A stretch of 36,040 bases of DNA from Gammaproteobacteria bacterium REDSEA-S15_B12 (GCA_001629395.1 LUSG01000077.1:1-36040); one strand, 5' to 3'; positions 26,165 to 34,642 are shown, counted from the stretch's first letter. Numbers and translations: made by a program. The notes: generated from the letters alone by a model not told the origin.

Positions 26165-27390
26165 AAAAGTCGAGATTCTGGAACCTGTTTCCGGGCTTCC
26201 CTAAACAAGTTTCGTTCCTCGGTTGCTGCATCAATTTGGCCGAGCGCCGAATGGGCGACACAGCGTGCATAGTGGCACATTGCACTTGATACGCAGTACA
26301 GCTCGGGATCATCGGGTAGAGGGCTATCAAGAATTTCCTGCCATTTGCCGAATCGAACGAGTACATGCATGAAGGTCGAATGGTAGCCTTCCAGCGTTAC
26401 TGCCATGTGCGGTCGCTCCACTGCGAGCAGCTCAGCTGACAGGGTTGCGGTCAGGGTTCGTGCTGCCTGAATCGCTGGCTCAAACTGCCCGGCAAACATG
26501 CTGGCATACATCATCATATGTAAGTCGTGGCAAATGTTGGTCGTATAAAAGTTGTACGGCCCTGCATACTCAACATATTGCTCATCTACTGTGATGGCTT
26601 TTCTGCTGACCCTGATGGCGTCTTCATACTGACCGCAGATCACGTAAATATGTGCCGGCATGTGCTGTAGGTGGCCGACATCCGGACACAACTCGAACAG
26701 CTGATCCGCTGCTTTGAGTGCGCGTTCGGGTGTTGGCGACATTTCCAGCGCGTGGATGTACATGTGCAAAATGCCAGGATGTGGTGCATCACCGCATTCC
26801 AGAATCAGGTCAAGGCCCGTGTCCAGTAGAGCTAATGTTTCCAAGGTGTCGGCCGCAGTGGCAGGTTCTCCCCGGTCGATATCCCATAATTTCCACGGGG
26901 TGCGCGTCATCATTGCCTCAGCAAATAGAGCGATAACGTCAAGGTCTTCTGGAAAATCCGCATGGACAGCCCGCATCGCGTCTGCGTACGCGTCATCCCA
27001 TTTGCTAAATTCTTCCGTACTGACAACTTGATTGGAGGGGTAACGCTGAGAAAGTGCATAAATGAGTGCTTTTTCGACTGGAGTTGTGTTATCTGACAAT
27101 TTAAGAGCTTGTTGCACGGCGGGGTAACAATTCAGAACCATATTTTCTGCTTCGTTTTCGCTCAGAAAGCACCATGGCAGGTTGTAGAAAGGGCCACTTG
27201 CAAGGGCGATCCCCCAGTGGGCAATCGCACAAGTGGGGTCGATCTCAACAGCCCTGCGAAAACAGATTGCGGCCTCTTCATGATTAAACCCATAGACCCA
27301 AGCAAGTCCTCGATCGAACCAAGTTTGTGCCTTTGGTTTCGACGTAGAAATCGGGCGGGAATATTCACCTAAATAGAACGGATAGGTCAC
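26125..27390 (-). CDS. TPR-repeat protein, N-terminal part (interrupted by a frameshift)
   Basis: An alpha-helical TPR protein of unknown function from a widespread bacterial family of about 540-560 residues. 421 residues are in frame: 'AQTWFDRGLAWVYGFNHEEAAICFRRAVEIDP' in part is the first TPR, followed by 'AHWGIALASGPFYN'. 'HPGILHMYIHALEMSPTPERAL' (in part), 'LCPDVGHLQHMPAHIYV' and 'HDLHMMMYASMFAG' are family-typical. The frame ends in '...FFNKTIFLLSQKQ', where the last dozen residues look spurious; the real continuation is one frame away. The start is GTG with GAGGA about six bases upstream. No signal peptide is seen. It diverges from the tandem-thioredoxin gene. Whether the break is biological or a sequencing error cannot be told. 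Confidence 0.8.
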   Translation of the reverse strand: MTYPFYLGEYSRPISTSKPKAQTWFDRGLAWVYGFNHEEAAICFRRAVEIDPTCAIAHWGIALASGPFYNLPWCFLSENEAENMVLNCYPAVQQALKLSDNTTPVEKALIYALSQRYPSNQVVSTEEFSKWDDAYADAMRAVHADFPEDLDVIALFAEAMMTRTPWKLWDIDRGEPATAADTLETLALLDTGLDLILECGDAPHPGILHMYIHALEMSPTPERALKAADQLFELCPDVGHLQHMPAHIYVICGQYEDAIRVSRKAITVDEQYVEYAGPYNFYTTNICHDLHMMMYASMFAGQFEPAIQAARTLTATLSAELLAVERPHMAVTLEGYHSTFMHVLVRFGKWQEILDSPLPDDPELYCVSSAMCHYARCVAHSALGQIDAATEERNLFREARKQVPESRLFFNKTIFLLSQKQ

Positions 27391-27485
27391 AAACTTCCTC
27401 GATTAGGAAATTTAAAAATTAGAGAGTTGAGTATACTCTTGGATAAACAAGCAGGGTTTTGAACGAAGGCATTTGACGACAAGTT

Positions 27486-28595
27486 TTGGTACTTTTGGTG
27501 ATTATTTTTCGGATCCCTCTATCTGTCGGCGGCCGGGTGCTACTAGCGGGCCTGCTGCTGGTCGCTATCCAGGCTCTAGTTGCTGCCGAACAAAAGATCG
27601 GCAGTTTCGATGGAGTCAAGCGCACGACTCACCCAGCATGGTTCAAAGAGAGCTTTCTCGACTTTGAAGAGGACATTGCAGAAGCCGCGGCACAGGGCAA
27701 ACGGCTTGTACTGTATTTCTACCAGGATGGTTGTCCCTATTGCAGTGCCTTAATACAGCATAATTTCGGCCAACGGGATATCGTCCAGACTACACAGGCC
27801 TATTTTGATCTCGTCACACTCAACATGTGGGGAGATCGAGAGGTGGTACAGGTTGGCGGCCAGTCCTTTACCGAGAAAACACTGGCTCAGGCCTTGAAGG
27901 TACAGTTCACGCCCACGCTGTTTTTTTTCAACGAGGCGGGTAGGGTTGTATTACGGGTGAACGGTTACTATCCGCCCGATGTGTTCCGGGGTGCTCTGGA
28001 ATATGCACATACCCATTCCGACCAGTCCGGCAGCTTCAATGAATTTATAGCCAGCCGGTCTGGCAGTAGCGCTGAGAGCGGTACACTTCACAGCGAGGTG
28101 TTTTTTGTCCCACCACCGTTCGATCTAAGTGCAAGAGACGGCCGGCCGCTGGCGGTGTTCTTTGAGCAGTCCCGCTGCCTTGAGTGCGATACTTTTCATC
28201 GGAAGGTACTGGTGCAGCCTATCGTGCGCAGCCAGATCGAGAAGATGACGGCGCTGCAGTTGGACTTATGGTCGGACACCCCGATCGTCACCCCAGACGG
28301 TCGATCTACCACGGCCCGGGAATGGGCCGCGGAACTGGGTGTGGGCTTTGCCCCCACAGTGGTGTTATTTGACGCTTTGGGTGAGGAGGTCGTGCGTCTG
28401 GAAGCTGTATTTCGAACTTTCCATACCCAGGGGATTTTTCGTTATGTACTCGAGCGAGCCTACGAGCAGCAGCCGAGCTTTCAGCGTTACCTCTCCGTAC
28501 ACGCCGACCACCTCCGGGAACAGGGGTACGATGTGAATATCTGGAGTTATGACAGACCTGTTTCCCGTGACGGTATAGCAATCGTTCCGGACTGA
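27486..28595 (+). CDS. Secreted or membrane-anchored protein with two thioredoxin-like domains
   Basis: The 369 residues start with a hydrophobic segment (about 17-33, 'RVLLAGLLLVAIQALVAAE') that is a signal peptide or anchor. Two thioredoxin folds follow. Domain 1 has CPYC at 83-86 and the cis-proline in 'FTPTLFFF' (Pro143). Domain 2 has CLEC at 231-234 and 'FAPTVVLF' (Pro290). The 'YFYQDGCPYC' setting resembles SoxW/DsbE-like periplasmic thioredoxins. A role in periplasmic disulfide reduction is likely from the fold; the partner is unknown. The start is uncertain: TTG 27486 has no clear Shine-Dalgarno, and TTG 27495 or GTG 27498 would work as well. It diverges from the TPR gene and converges with the CaiB-like gene. 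Confidence 0.82.
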   Translation: MVLLVIIFRIPLSVGGRVLLAGLLLVAIQALVAAEQKIGSFDGVKRTTHPAWFKESFLDFEEDIAEAAAQGKRLVLYFYQDGCPYCSALIQHNFGQRDIVQTTQAYFDLVTLNMWGDREVVQVGGQSFTEKTLAQALKVQFTPTLFFFNEAGRVVLRVNGYYPPDVFRGALEYAHTHSDQSGSFNEFIASRSGSSAESGTLHSEVFFVPPPFDLSARDGRPLAVFFEQSRCLECDTFHRKVLVQPIVRSQIEKMTALQLDLWSDTPIVTPDGRSTTAREWAAELGVGFAPTVVLFDALGEEVVRLEAVFRTFHTQGIFRYVLERAYEQQPSFQRYLSVHADHLREQGYDVNIWSYDRPVSRDGIAIVPD

Positions 28596-28623
28596 CTAAA
28601 GCGGGTAGGGTAATCAGTCGTGG

Positions 28624-29829
28624 TTACACGACGCGGGCAGCTTTCAACTCAGCAACAGCCACTTCATCGTAGCCCAGTTCAGAGAGAATCTGCCCGGTGT
28701 GTTCACCCAGGGTAGGTGGACGACAGCGGATCTCGCCTGGCGTGCGCGATAGTCGCACGTGGGTCTCGGTAATCGGGGCAAGAGCAGCAGCACCTGGATA
28801 TTCAATCTCTTTGAAGAAACCAGCATCACGAACGTGAGGGTCCTGCAAGGTTTCGGATGGTTTATAGATATGCCCAACCGGGATTCGTGCCTCTTCCAGA
28901 GCCATGATCGCTTCCTCCCTGCTCAGTTCGGCGCACCATCGCTGCATTCGCTCAGAGATCACCGCGCCATTATCACCGCGCGACATATCATCGGTAAAAC
29001 GAGAGTCGGAAAGCCATTGTTCCTCCTCACCCATAAGCCGCGCCCATCTTTCAAATAGAGGCTGACCAATGACTTGCACGATGATCCATTCGTCATCCTT
29101 GCAGCAGAACGCGTCCGACGGGGCAGCTATCTGTCCACGATTACCGGTTCCGATCCGGTCTGGCTGGACCATTGCCTGCTCAACCAATAACGCATTATTG
29201 AACGCCAGCGCGGTACCCAGAAGCGTGCCCTCAACAATCTGGCCCTCACCCGTCTTGTCGCGATGGATCAACGCAGCCAGGGTGCCAAAAGCAGCACCTG
29301 ATGCAGTACCGTAGTCGACCCAAGGCGTATAAGCCTTCATCGGCTTGTCCGGATTCCCGGTCAGATGCATCATGCCGGACATTGCCGCCGCGACGCCGTC
29401 GAAGCCCACCCGGTGGCTGTAGGGGCCAGTCGAGCCAAACGCGGAAACGGCGGTCAAAATAATATCGGGCTTGATCGTACTCAGGCTTTCATAATCCAGC
29501 CCCATTGTTTTAAGCGTGGGGGCCGGCAGGTTGGCGATCACGACATCAGCAGTAGCGACCAACTTGCGCACAATTTCACGGCCCTGGGGTTTCATTGGAT
29601 TCAGCGTTAACCCAAGTTTGTTCCGGTTCATCTGGAGGAACATGGCGCCGACGCTATATTCACCGTCGGCACCCTCACCGACAGGAATGGTATAACGGTC
29701 TTCACTGCCGTCTATTTTTTCAATTCTAATTACTTCAGCCCCCATATCAGCCAATAGCATGCCGCAGAATGGCCCTGCAATATAACGACCAAAATCAAGG
29801 ATACGAATACCTTCCAGTACACTTCCCAC
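28624..29829 (-). CDS. CaiB/BaiF family CoA-transferase (class III)
   Basis: Class III CoA-transferases move CoA between carboxylic acids; known members act on carnitine (CaiB), formate/oxalate (Frc), bile acids and others. The 401 residues contain 'LDFGRYIAGPFCGMLLADMGAEVIRIE' (in part), 'NRNKLGLTLN', 'LLHxFGxTGPY'-like 'SAFGSTGPYSHRVGFD', and the catalytic aspartate Asp172 in 'PWVDYGTA'. 'DDEWIIVQVIGQPLFERW' and 'GHIYKPSETLQDPHVRDAGF' (in part) are also typical. The start is GTG, with GGAGG about eight bases upstream. The substrate is unknown. A CaiC-like ligase and a crotonyl-CoA reductase-like enzyme nearby hint at short or betaine-type acyl-CoAs, but the genes are not one operon. Confidence 0.9.
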   Translation of the reverse strand: MGSVLEGIRILDFGRYIAGPFCGMLLADMGAEVIRIEKIDGSEDRYTIPVGEGADGEYSVGAMFLQMNRNKLGLTLNPMKPQGREIVRKLVATADVVIANLPAPTLKTMGLDYESLSTIKPDIILTAVSAFGSTGPYSHRVGFDGVAAAMSGMMHLTGNPDKPMKAYTPWVDYGTASGAAFGTLAALIHRDKTGEGQIVEGTLLGTALAFNNALLVEQAMVQPDRIGTGNRGQIAAPSDAFCCKDDEWIIVQVIGQPLFERWARLMGEEEQWLSDSRFTDDMSRGDNGAVISERMQRWCAELSREEAIMALEEARIPVGHIYKPSETLQDPHVRDAGFFKEIEYPGAAALAPITETHVRLSRTPGEIRCRPPTLGEHTGQILSELGYDEVAVAELKAARVV

Positions 29830-30454
29830 AGCCTGTCCTCCGAAAAATCAGTCGCCGTTGTAATGTGTATCCAAAACCCAAATTGGTGCAAGCCCAGTGT
29901 GCGTTCTTGGGTTTGGGTAATCGGTAAATATGAATTTCAACGCTCCCTGTGCAAGGGTACTACGTCGGGGACTACATTACCCAGAATTGCGCCGTGACCC
30001 GGTTGAGCCAGACAGGAGACACTTTCGGGTTAGCAATGACATTTAATGCTTCGTTTCCCCCGAATTTGGGGTATCCTTTTGAGCGGAGAAAGGTTCCTCA
30101 CCCGATACTCAGGTAAGCATGAGATGACAGTGTTGGTTGCTGGAGAGCGCTTTGTAGGGATAAATACCACTGTTGGCCTTGAACCGCTCGGGATGGTGCA
30201 GGAAAGTACGCGGTATCTGGTCAAAGTATTTTTCCAGAGCGCGCGACTGATCCGCGCGGGCACTTCGTGTACGGTTGAATTTCCCTAGCAACAATCCATC
30301 GTGCTTCGGCACGTTAATGGAAGCGTTTCCAAAGAGATAGGGCGCTGGGAAATTTAGCGGCTGCAGATCCTTCCCCGATGCCTATTCCAGCAAATCTAGT
30401 AGCCGGTTCTGCAGGTCCGGCGATTAATTCAACTCAACCCTCCCACGCTTGAAC
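29830..30454. other. 625-base region without a recognisable gene
   Basis: No ORF here matches a family I know. Short overlapping ORFs occur on both strands around 30030-30312 and could be a decayed gene, but nothing supports one. Two structural elements stand out: an 8-bp inverted repeat AAACCCAA (29874-29881) / TTGGGTTT (29907-29914), and a UUCG-loop hairpin (30296-30320, separate entry). CCCC-GAATTT-GGGG at 30058-30071 is a third small inverted repeat. Confidence 0.5.
30296..30320 (+). repeat. Hairpin with a UUCG tetraloop
   Basis: CGTGC-TTCG-GCACG (30300-30313) forms a 5-bp stem closed by C(UUCG)G, one of the most stable RNA loops. CCAT on the left and ATGG on the right can extend it past a three-base bulge. 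No T-run follows on the plus strand. It may be a terminator remnant or part of a structured RNA. Confidence 0.4.
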
Positions 30455-31723
30455 TTACTTCGCACCCAGGCCGGTCTGGGTTGCGTTGACCAGACAGGCC
30501 ATGTTGCCATAGGGATGCTTGTTTTCATGCATCAGCTGGTGGGCATGTCCAATTTCATCAAAGTTATACGTGTTCGATAAACAGGGGTCGACCTTAGCTG
30601 AGATAATTAGTTCGTTTACCGCTGCTGCCTGTTGATCATTGGCAAGGTGACTGCCCTGGAATCGTTTCTGCATCATCCAGTGATAGCGCAGGTCCAGTGT
30701 CACGTTGTAGCCGGTGGTGCCGGCGCAGATCACGATCATACCCCCCAGATCGCAAACGAACCCGGATGTCGGCAAGGTTGATTCCCCGGGATGCTCAAAC
30801 ACGATCTTCGGGTTCTTGCGTTCACCGACTGCATCCCAGATCGCCTTGCCAAAACCGCGAGCCCCCTTCATCCAAGTACCCCATTCCTTGCTGGTCGTGT
30901 CAGGCATTGGTCCCCAGTGATCGAATTCATTGCGGTTGATGACGCCAACGGCACCCTTGTCCAGACAGAACTGGCGTTTTTCCTCGTCAGAGACTACGGC
31001 CACAGCCTGGCCACCTTGGGCAGTGACGATCTGCAGAGCCAGAGACCCAAGCCCTCCAGCCGCGCCCCAGACCAGGACCACGTCGCCATCCTCGACAATA
31101 TTGGGCGACCACCCCATAAGCATGCGGTAGGCGGTCGAGGCGCAAAGCATATAACAAGCAGCCTGTTCCCAAGTGAGATGTGGGGGTTTGACCTGACATT
31201 GATGCGATTGCGCTAGGGCGAACTGGCAATAGCTGCCGTAGTTCGTTTGATACCCCCAGATTCGAGTTGAGGGTGCAAGCATTGGATCTTTACCGGACAG
31301 TACCCAGGGGTCATCCGGTGCCCACCACCCCGAATGCACAACCACCTCATCTCCAACCGCGACGTTACTGACCTCCGAACCCACCGCCCAAACGATACCA
31401 GCACAATCGCTGCCGCCGGCATGAAAGTCTTCCGGTTCACCCTTTTTCTGGCGATCGGCGATGACGTCGACCGGATAGCCCAGTGCCGCCCAGACGTTGT
31501 TGTAGTTGATGCCGGTGGCCATGGTGTAAACCAGCACATCTTGGGGCCCGATGTTGGGAACGGGTAGGATCTCGCGTTGCCAGGCATCTTTGGGTTCACC
31601 AAACCGGTCTTGGCGGACACAGAATGCGTGCATATTTTCAGGCACAACACCGAGCGGCGGTTTCTCTCCGAGCTCATAAATCTTCTCGGCCTGGGATGTA
31701 TTAGAGGTGCTTTTTGAGTCCAT
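30455..31723 (-). CDS. ccr: Crotonyl-CoA carboxylase/reductase (Ccr)-like enoyl-CoA reductase
   Basis: The protein belongs to the MDR enoyl-CoA carboxylase/reductase family; Ccr reduces crotonyl-CoA with NADPH and fixes CO2 to give ethylmalonyl-CoA. The 422 residues align over the whole length: '[12 protein letters not shown]' (71-82), '[15 protein letters not shown]', '[12 protein letters not shown]', the NADPH loop '[13 protein letters not shown]' (219-231), '[10 protein letters not shown]', '[13 protein letters not shown]', '[10 protein letters not shown]' and 'QGSHLAN' with His359. One change stands out: the 'WG(Y/F)ET' motif, whose Glu is part of the CO2-binding pocket in studied Ccr enzymes, reads 'WGYQT' (Gln159). 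Carboxylation is therefore uncertain, and it may act mainly as a reductase. It diverges from the M24 gene. No other ethylmalonyl-CoA pathway gene is present. Confidence 0.87.
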   Translation of the reverse strand: MDSKSTSNTSQAEKIYELGEKPPLGVVPENMHAFCVRQDRFGEPKDAWQREILPVPNIGPQDVLVYTMATGINYNNVWAALGYPVDVIADRQKKGEPEDFHAGGSDCAGIVWAVGSEVSNVAVGDEVVVHSGWWAPDDPWVLSGKDPMLAPSTRIWGYQTNYGSYCQFALAQSHQCQVKPPHLTWEQAACYMLCASTAYRMLMGWSPNIVEDGDVVLVWGAAGGLGSLALQIVTAQGGQAVAVVSDEEKRQFCLDKGAVGVINRNEFDHWGPMPDTTSKEWGTWMKGARGFGKAIWDAVGERKNPKIVFEHPGESTLPTSGFVCDLGGMIVICAGTTGYNVTLDLRYHWMMQKRFQGSHLANDQQAAAVNELIISAKVDPCLSNTYNFDEIGHAHQLMHENKHPYGNMACLVNATQTGLGAK

Positions 31724-32065
31724 TATCGGGATCCGTGGTTGATGTTCTGGTCAACAAATGTCACAACAGCAATCTGGTAAGAACGAACGATGGCTGAAAA
31801 TTGGTAGAGCCAAGTTTATAGGTCTGTCGTTTGCTGTGTCTACGCTCTACTGGATATGCCGGGCGGCGAAAGCTATTGCTCGACGAACAAAGCCGGCAGC
31901 CACCCCTATGCTGCATGGGTGCGTTTCCTAAGTTTCGTGGCTGATTGGAGTCCTGATCTTTTTTGGCCTGGGTTTCAATGGACCTGACTGATTTCAACCT
32001 TTTACGCTTATCCAATACAATCTTTCTGTCAATGTGTTCAATTAAGTTGCCAGGGAAAATAAGAC
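31724..32065. other. 342-base divergent intergenic region (ccr-like / M24-like)
   Basis: The region should contain both promoters. No confident -35/-10 pair or operator was recognised. AGGGA about nine bases before the M24 ATG is a fair ribosome site. The short minus-strand ORF inside (31761-32015) has no family resemblance. Confidence 0.45.
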
Positions 32066-33214
32066 ATGTTCAAGGCAAGAATGACGGCACTTCGAGAACG
32101 GCTCACCGAATCCGGAATTAATGTCGCTCTCATTACGGACGACGACAGTGTCTATTATTACAGCGGTTATTACGACTATCTGCACATGGATTTCGGCCGC
32201 CCCACTCTGCTGGTTGTGAGTGTCGACGGCGAAAGCGTGCTGATTACCCCATCGATGGAAAAGGAGATGGCCCAGTCAGCTGCGGTTGTCGACCGTATAG
32301 AACTGTGGAACGACGGCATGGGCAACGAATGGCGGGAAGCGCTGCCCGGTTTCCTTGAAGGTACGGCCAGGATTGGGATTGAACCGGATCTGATGCCCCC
32401 GGTAGTGCGCAGTTATGTTGATACTCTGGTCAATCCAGACCGCCTCACCGACCTGATGCCCCTGGTCAGCGAGATGCGGATGATCAAGTCATCCGACGAG
32501 CTGCAGATCGCTCGCCACGCCGGGGAAGTTGGTATCGCTATGATGGGCGCCGGCCGCAGCGCGATCGGTGAGGGCGTACCGGAATACGAGGTTGCGCTTT
32601 CCGCTACTCAGGCCGGTACCCGCAAGGCGGCCGAACTACTGAAGACGCATTACAGTGACAAGCGTATGTCGCCGAGCATTCACTTCATGCAGATCATGGC
32701 ATCGGGCAAAGAAATGACCATGACTCACCATCGAGCCAGTACCAAGGAATTAAAGTACGGCGAACCAGTCTTCCTGTGCTTTTGCGGAATGACAAATTTT
32801 CACCGCTTCAAGCTGGGTTTTGACCGTACTTTCTGGCTGGGAGAAATCACCGACACCTCACAGGAGTCAGCCTACCAGACAGCGGTTGACAGTCAGGCCG
32901 CAGCGCTTTCCGTATTGGGGCCAGGTGTTGCTGCCGAGGAGGTTCACCGAGCCTACGCAGAGGTAATCCAAGCCGCGGGCTATGAGTATCCGTTCCGCTG
33001 TGGCCGCGCGACCGGTTTCAGTTTTCTCGAAAGCCCACAACTCGTATTCGGTGACAAGACCGTGTTGCAGCCGGGGATGGTGTTCGCCGTCGATGGCTCG
33101 GTTACGGTACCCGGCAAGTTTCGGGCCCAGGTTGGAGATAGTTTTATTGTTACCGATACTGGCTATGAGCAGATCACCACGCATCCCAATTCCCTTGCAG
33201 AAGTAACCATCTAA
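32066..33214 (+). CDS. M24 'pita-bread' family protein (creatinase/Xaa-Pro peptidase-like) lacking the metal ligands
   Basis: The 382 residues have a creatinase_N domain (about 5-135; 'ITDDDSVYYYSGYYDYLHMD') and an M24 domain ('EMRMIKSSDELQIARHAGEV'). M24 peptidases bind two metals through Asp, Asp, His, Glu, Glu. By hand alignment these read Cys240 ('LCFCG'), Gly251, Arg314 ('GRATGF'), Asp343 ('FAVDGSV') and Gly358 ('QVGDSFIV'), so a metal site is unlikely. Metal-free creatinase uses the same fold, and Asp253 in 'GFDRTFWLG' aligns with its catalytic Glu262, but creatinase's second catalytic Glu is absent. A metal-independent hydrolase or lyase is plausible. An FAD oxidoreductase follows 58 bases downstream, as creatinase and sarcosine oxidase are paired elsewhere. 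Confidence 0.85.
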   Translation: MFKARMTALRERLTESGINVALITDDDSVYYYSGYYDYLHMDFGRPTLLVVSVDGESVLITPSMEKEMAQSAAVVDRIELWNDGMGNEWREALPGFLEGTARIGIEPDLMPPVVRSYVDTLVNPDRLTDLMPLVSEMRMIKSSDELQIARHAGEVGIAMMGAGRSAIGEGVPEYEVALSATQAGTRKAAELLKTHYSDKRMSPSIHFMQIMASGKEMTMTHHRASTKELKYGEPVFLCFCGMTNFHRFKLGFDRTFWLGEITDTSQESAYQTAVDSQAAALSVLGPGVAAEEVHRAYAEVIQAAGYEYPFRCGRATGFSFLESPQLVFGDKTVLQPGMVFAVDGSVTVPGKFRAQVGDSFIVTDTGYEQITTHPNSLAEVTI

Positions 33215-33272
33215 CAAAGGCTTTGTATATGCTTAAGCCGGTCGACAAGCTGGGTTTTGGTTCGTTGTGTAA

Positions 33273-34490
33273 ATGCTAATTGATGAAGATGAAATTTCGA
33301 TGATCAGTCAAACATATGATGTTGTGATCGTCGGCGGTGGCGCTGTCGGCAGTTCTATTGCTTACCACCTGGCGGCTGAACCTGCTTTTGACGGAACCGT
33401 GTTGGTCGTAGAGCGCGATCCTACCTACCAAAAGTGCTCTACTGCACTTTCCTGGGCCGGTATACGGCAACAGTTTTCAACGCCGGAATGCATCGCGATG
33501 TCCGGTTACGGATTTGAGTTTTATCGCAATGCACCGGCCTGGCTCGCTGTTGGCGATGATGCGCTGGACCTTGGGTATGTCGAAAATGGTTATCTGCTGC
33601 TGGCAGATGAAACCAAACGTGAACAAGCCAAGGCGAACTATGACCTTCAGAGTGGTTACGATGTGGCGGTGGAGTGGTTGGAAACTGACCAGGTTGCCGA
33701 TCGTTTCTCCGAGATCAATGTCGATGGCATCAGCGCCGCCACATTTGGTTATCGCAATGAAGGCTGGATTGAACCCATGAGCTTGTTGAACGGACTCAAA
33801 CGCAAGGCGCGTCACCTCGGCGTGCACTATGCGAATGACGAGGTTGTCGATTTACTCCAGAAAGATACGCAAGTCCAAGGTGTGGTGCTCAAGGAAGGTG
33901 CTCAGATCAGATCGCAATGGGTAGTGAATGCCGCAGGGCCCCGTGCATCGAGCATTGGTGCAATGGCCGGGATCGAACTGCCTATCAGGCCACAACGATT
34001 GGTAACATTTGTGTTCGACTGCCAACGAGCAGTCAAGCATTACCCACTTACCCTAGATGTTTCCGGAGTCACCTTTCGCCCCGAGGGGTCTGGCTACTTG
34101 GCCCTTCTTGCTCCTGGCCCCGACGAGAACCCCTGGAGTTTCGACTTTGATATTGACTATACGGTGTTCAACAGACGGGTCTGGCCGGCACTTGCCCATC
34201 GGATACCTGCTTTCGAAGCCATAAAACTCAAAAGCGCCTGGGCCGGACACCTTGCCATTAACTGTTTTGACCATAATGCCTTTCTCGGTGCTCACCCAAC
34301 GGTGAATGGGTTGTTGTTTGCCAATGGTTTTAGCGGTCATGGCTTGCAACATTCCCCCGCCACAGGCCGTGCATTGATGGAACTTATCGTTTTTGGGGGT
34401 TACCGTAGTCTCGACCTGTCTCGCTTGGGTTTACAGCGCCTGCTCGATAACCAGCCCATTCGGGAGAACATGGTGTTCGGGGCCTTGTAA
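33273..34490 (+). CDS. FAD-dependent oxidoreductase, DAO family (sarcosine/dimethylglycine oxidase-like)
   Basis: A flavoprotein of the D-amino-acid oxidase fold; relatives oxidise N-methylated or secondary amino acids such as sarcosine and dimethylglycine. The ADP-binding motif is 'DVVIVGGGAVGSSIAYHLA' near the N-terminus, followed by 'ALSWAGIRQQFSTPECIAMS' and 'VVNAAGPRASSIGAMAGIELPI' (in part). 'LFANGFSGHGLQHSPATGRALMELI' (in part) is the FAD-closing C-terminal motif, most like the FOXRED1/DadA-type branch. ATG 33273 and ATG 33300 are both possible; the second starts right before the Rossmann strand ('MISQTYDVVI'). Neither has a good Shine-Dalgarno. It follows the M24 gene and precedes the DUF1326 gene on the same strand. 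Substrate unknown. Confidence 0.9.
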   Translation: MLIDEDEISMISQTYDVVIVGGGAVGSSIAYHLAAEPAFDGTVLVVERDPTYQKCSTALSWAGIRQQFSTPECIAMSGYGFEFYRNAPAWLAVGDDALDLGYVENGYLLLADETKREQAKANYDLQSGYDVAVEWLETDQVADRFSEINVDGISAATFGYRNEGWIEPMSLLNGLKRKARHLGVHYANDEVVDLLQKDTQVQGVVLKEGAQIRSQWVVNAAGPRASSIGAMAGIELPIRPQRLVTFVFDCQRAVKHYPLTLDVSGVTFRPEGSGYLALLAPGPDENPWSFDFDIDYTVFNRRVWPALAHRIPAFEAIKLKSAWAGHLAINCFDHNAFLGAHPTVNGLLFANGFSGHGLQHSPATGRALMELIVFGGYRSLDLSRLGLQRLLDNQPIRENMVFGAL

Positions 34491-34514
34491 CGATCCACCA
34501 CGCCGTCCGTTGGA

Positions 34515-34555
34515 AGGTAGTGGGTAAGAAATCGTAGAGGTGACAGGTAGTGGGT
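34515..34555. repeat. Direct repeat of AGGTAGTGGGT
   Basis: The 11-mer AGGTAGTGGGT occurs at 34515-34525 and exactly at 34545-34555, with a 30-base period, in the leader of the DUF1326 gene. Repeats about three helical turns apart can be binding sites for a dimeric regulator. No other copy was noticed. Confidence 0.35.
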
Positions 34556-34642
34556 GGCAAATTACCGGGAAGTCACTCTGGACTGGGCAAGAGCGAGGGC
34601 TTATTCTTTCTATACGTTTAATAAGGCACGAGGAAGCACACG

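Noticed and set aside
30030-30312. Short ORFs on both strands in the 30 kb gap
   Set aside because: Overlapping, no ribosome site, and no family resemblance; more likely chance ORFs or remnants.
32066-33214. Identity as DMSP lyase DddP, Xaa-Pro peptidase, or true creatinase
   Set aside because: The metal ligands needed by DddP and Xaa-Pro peptidases are replaced, and one of the two creatinase catalytic Glu residues is absent.
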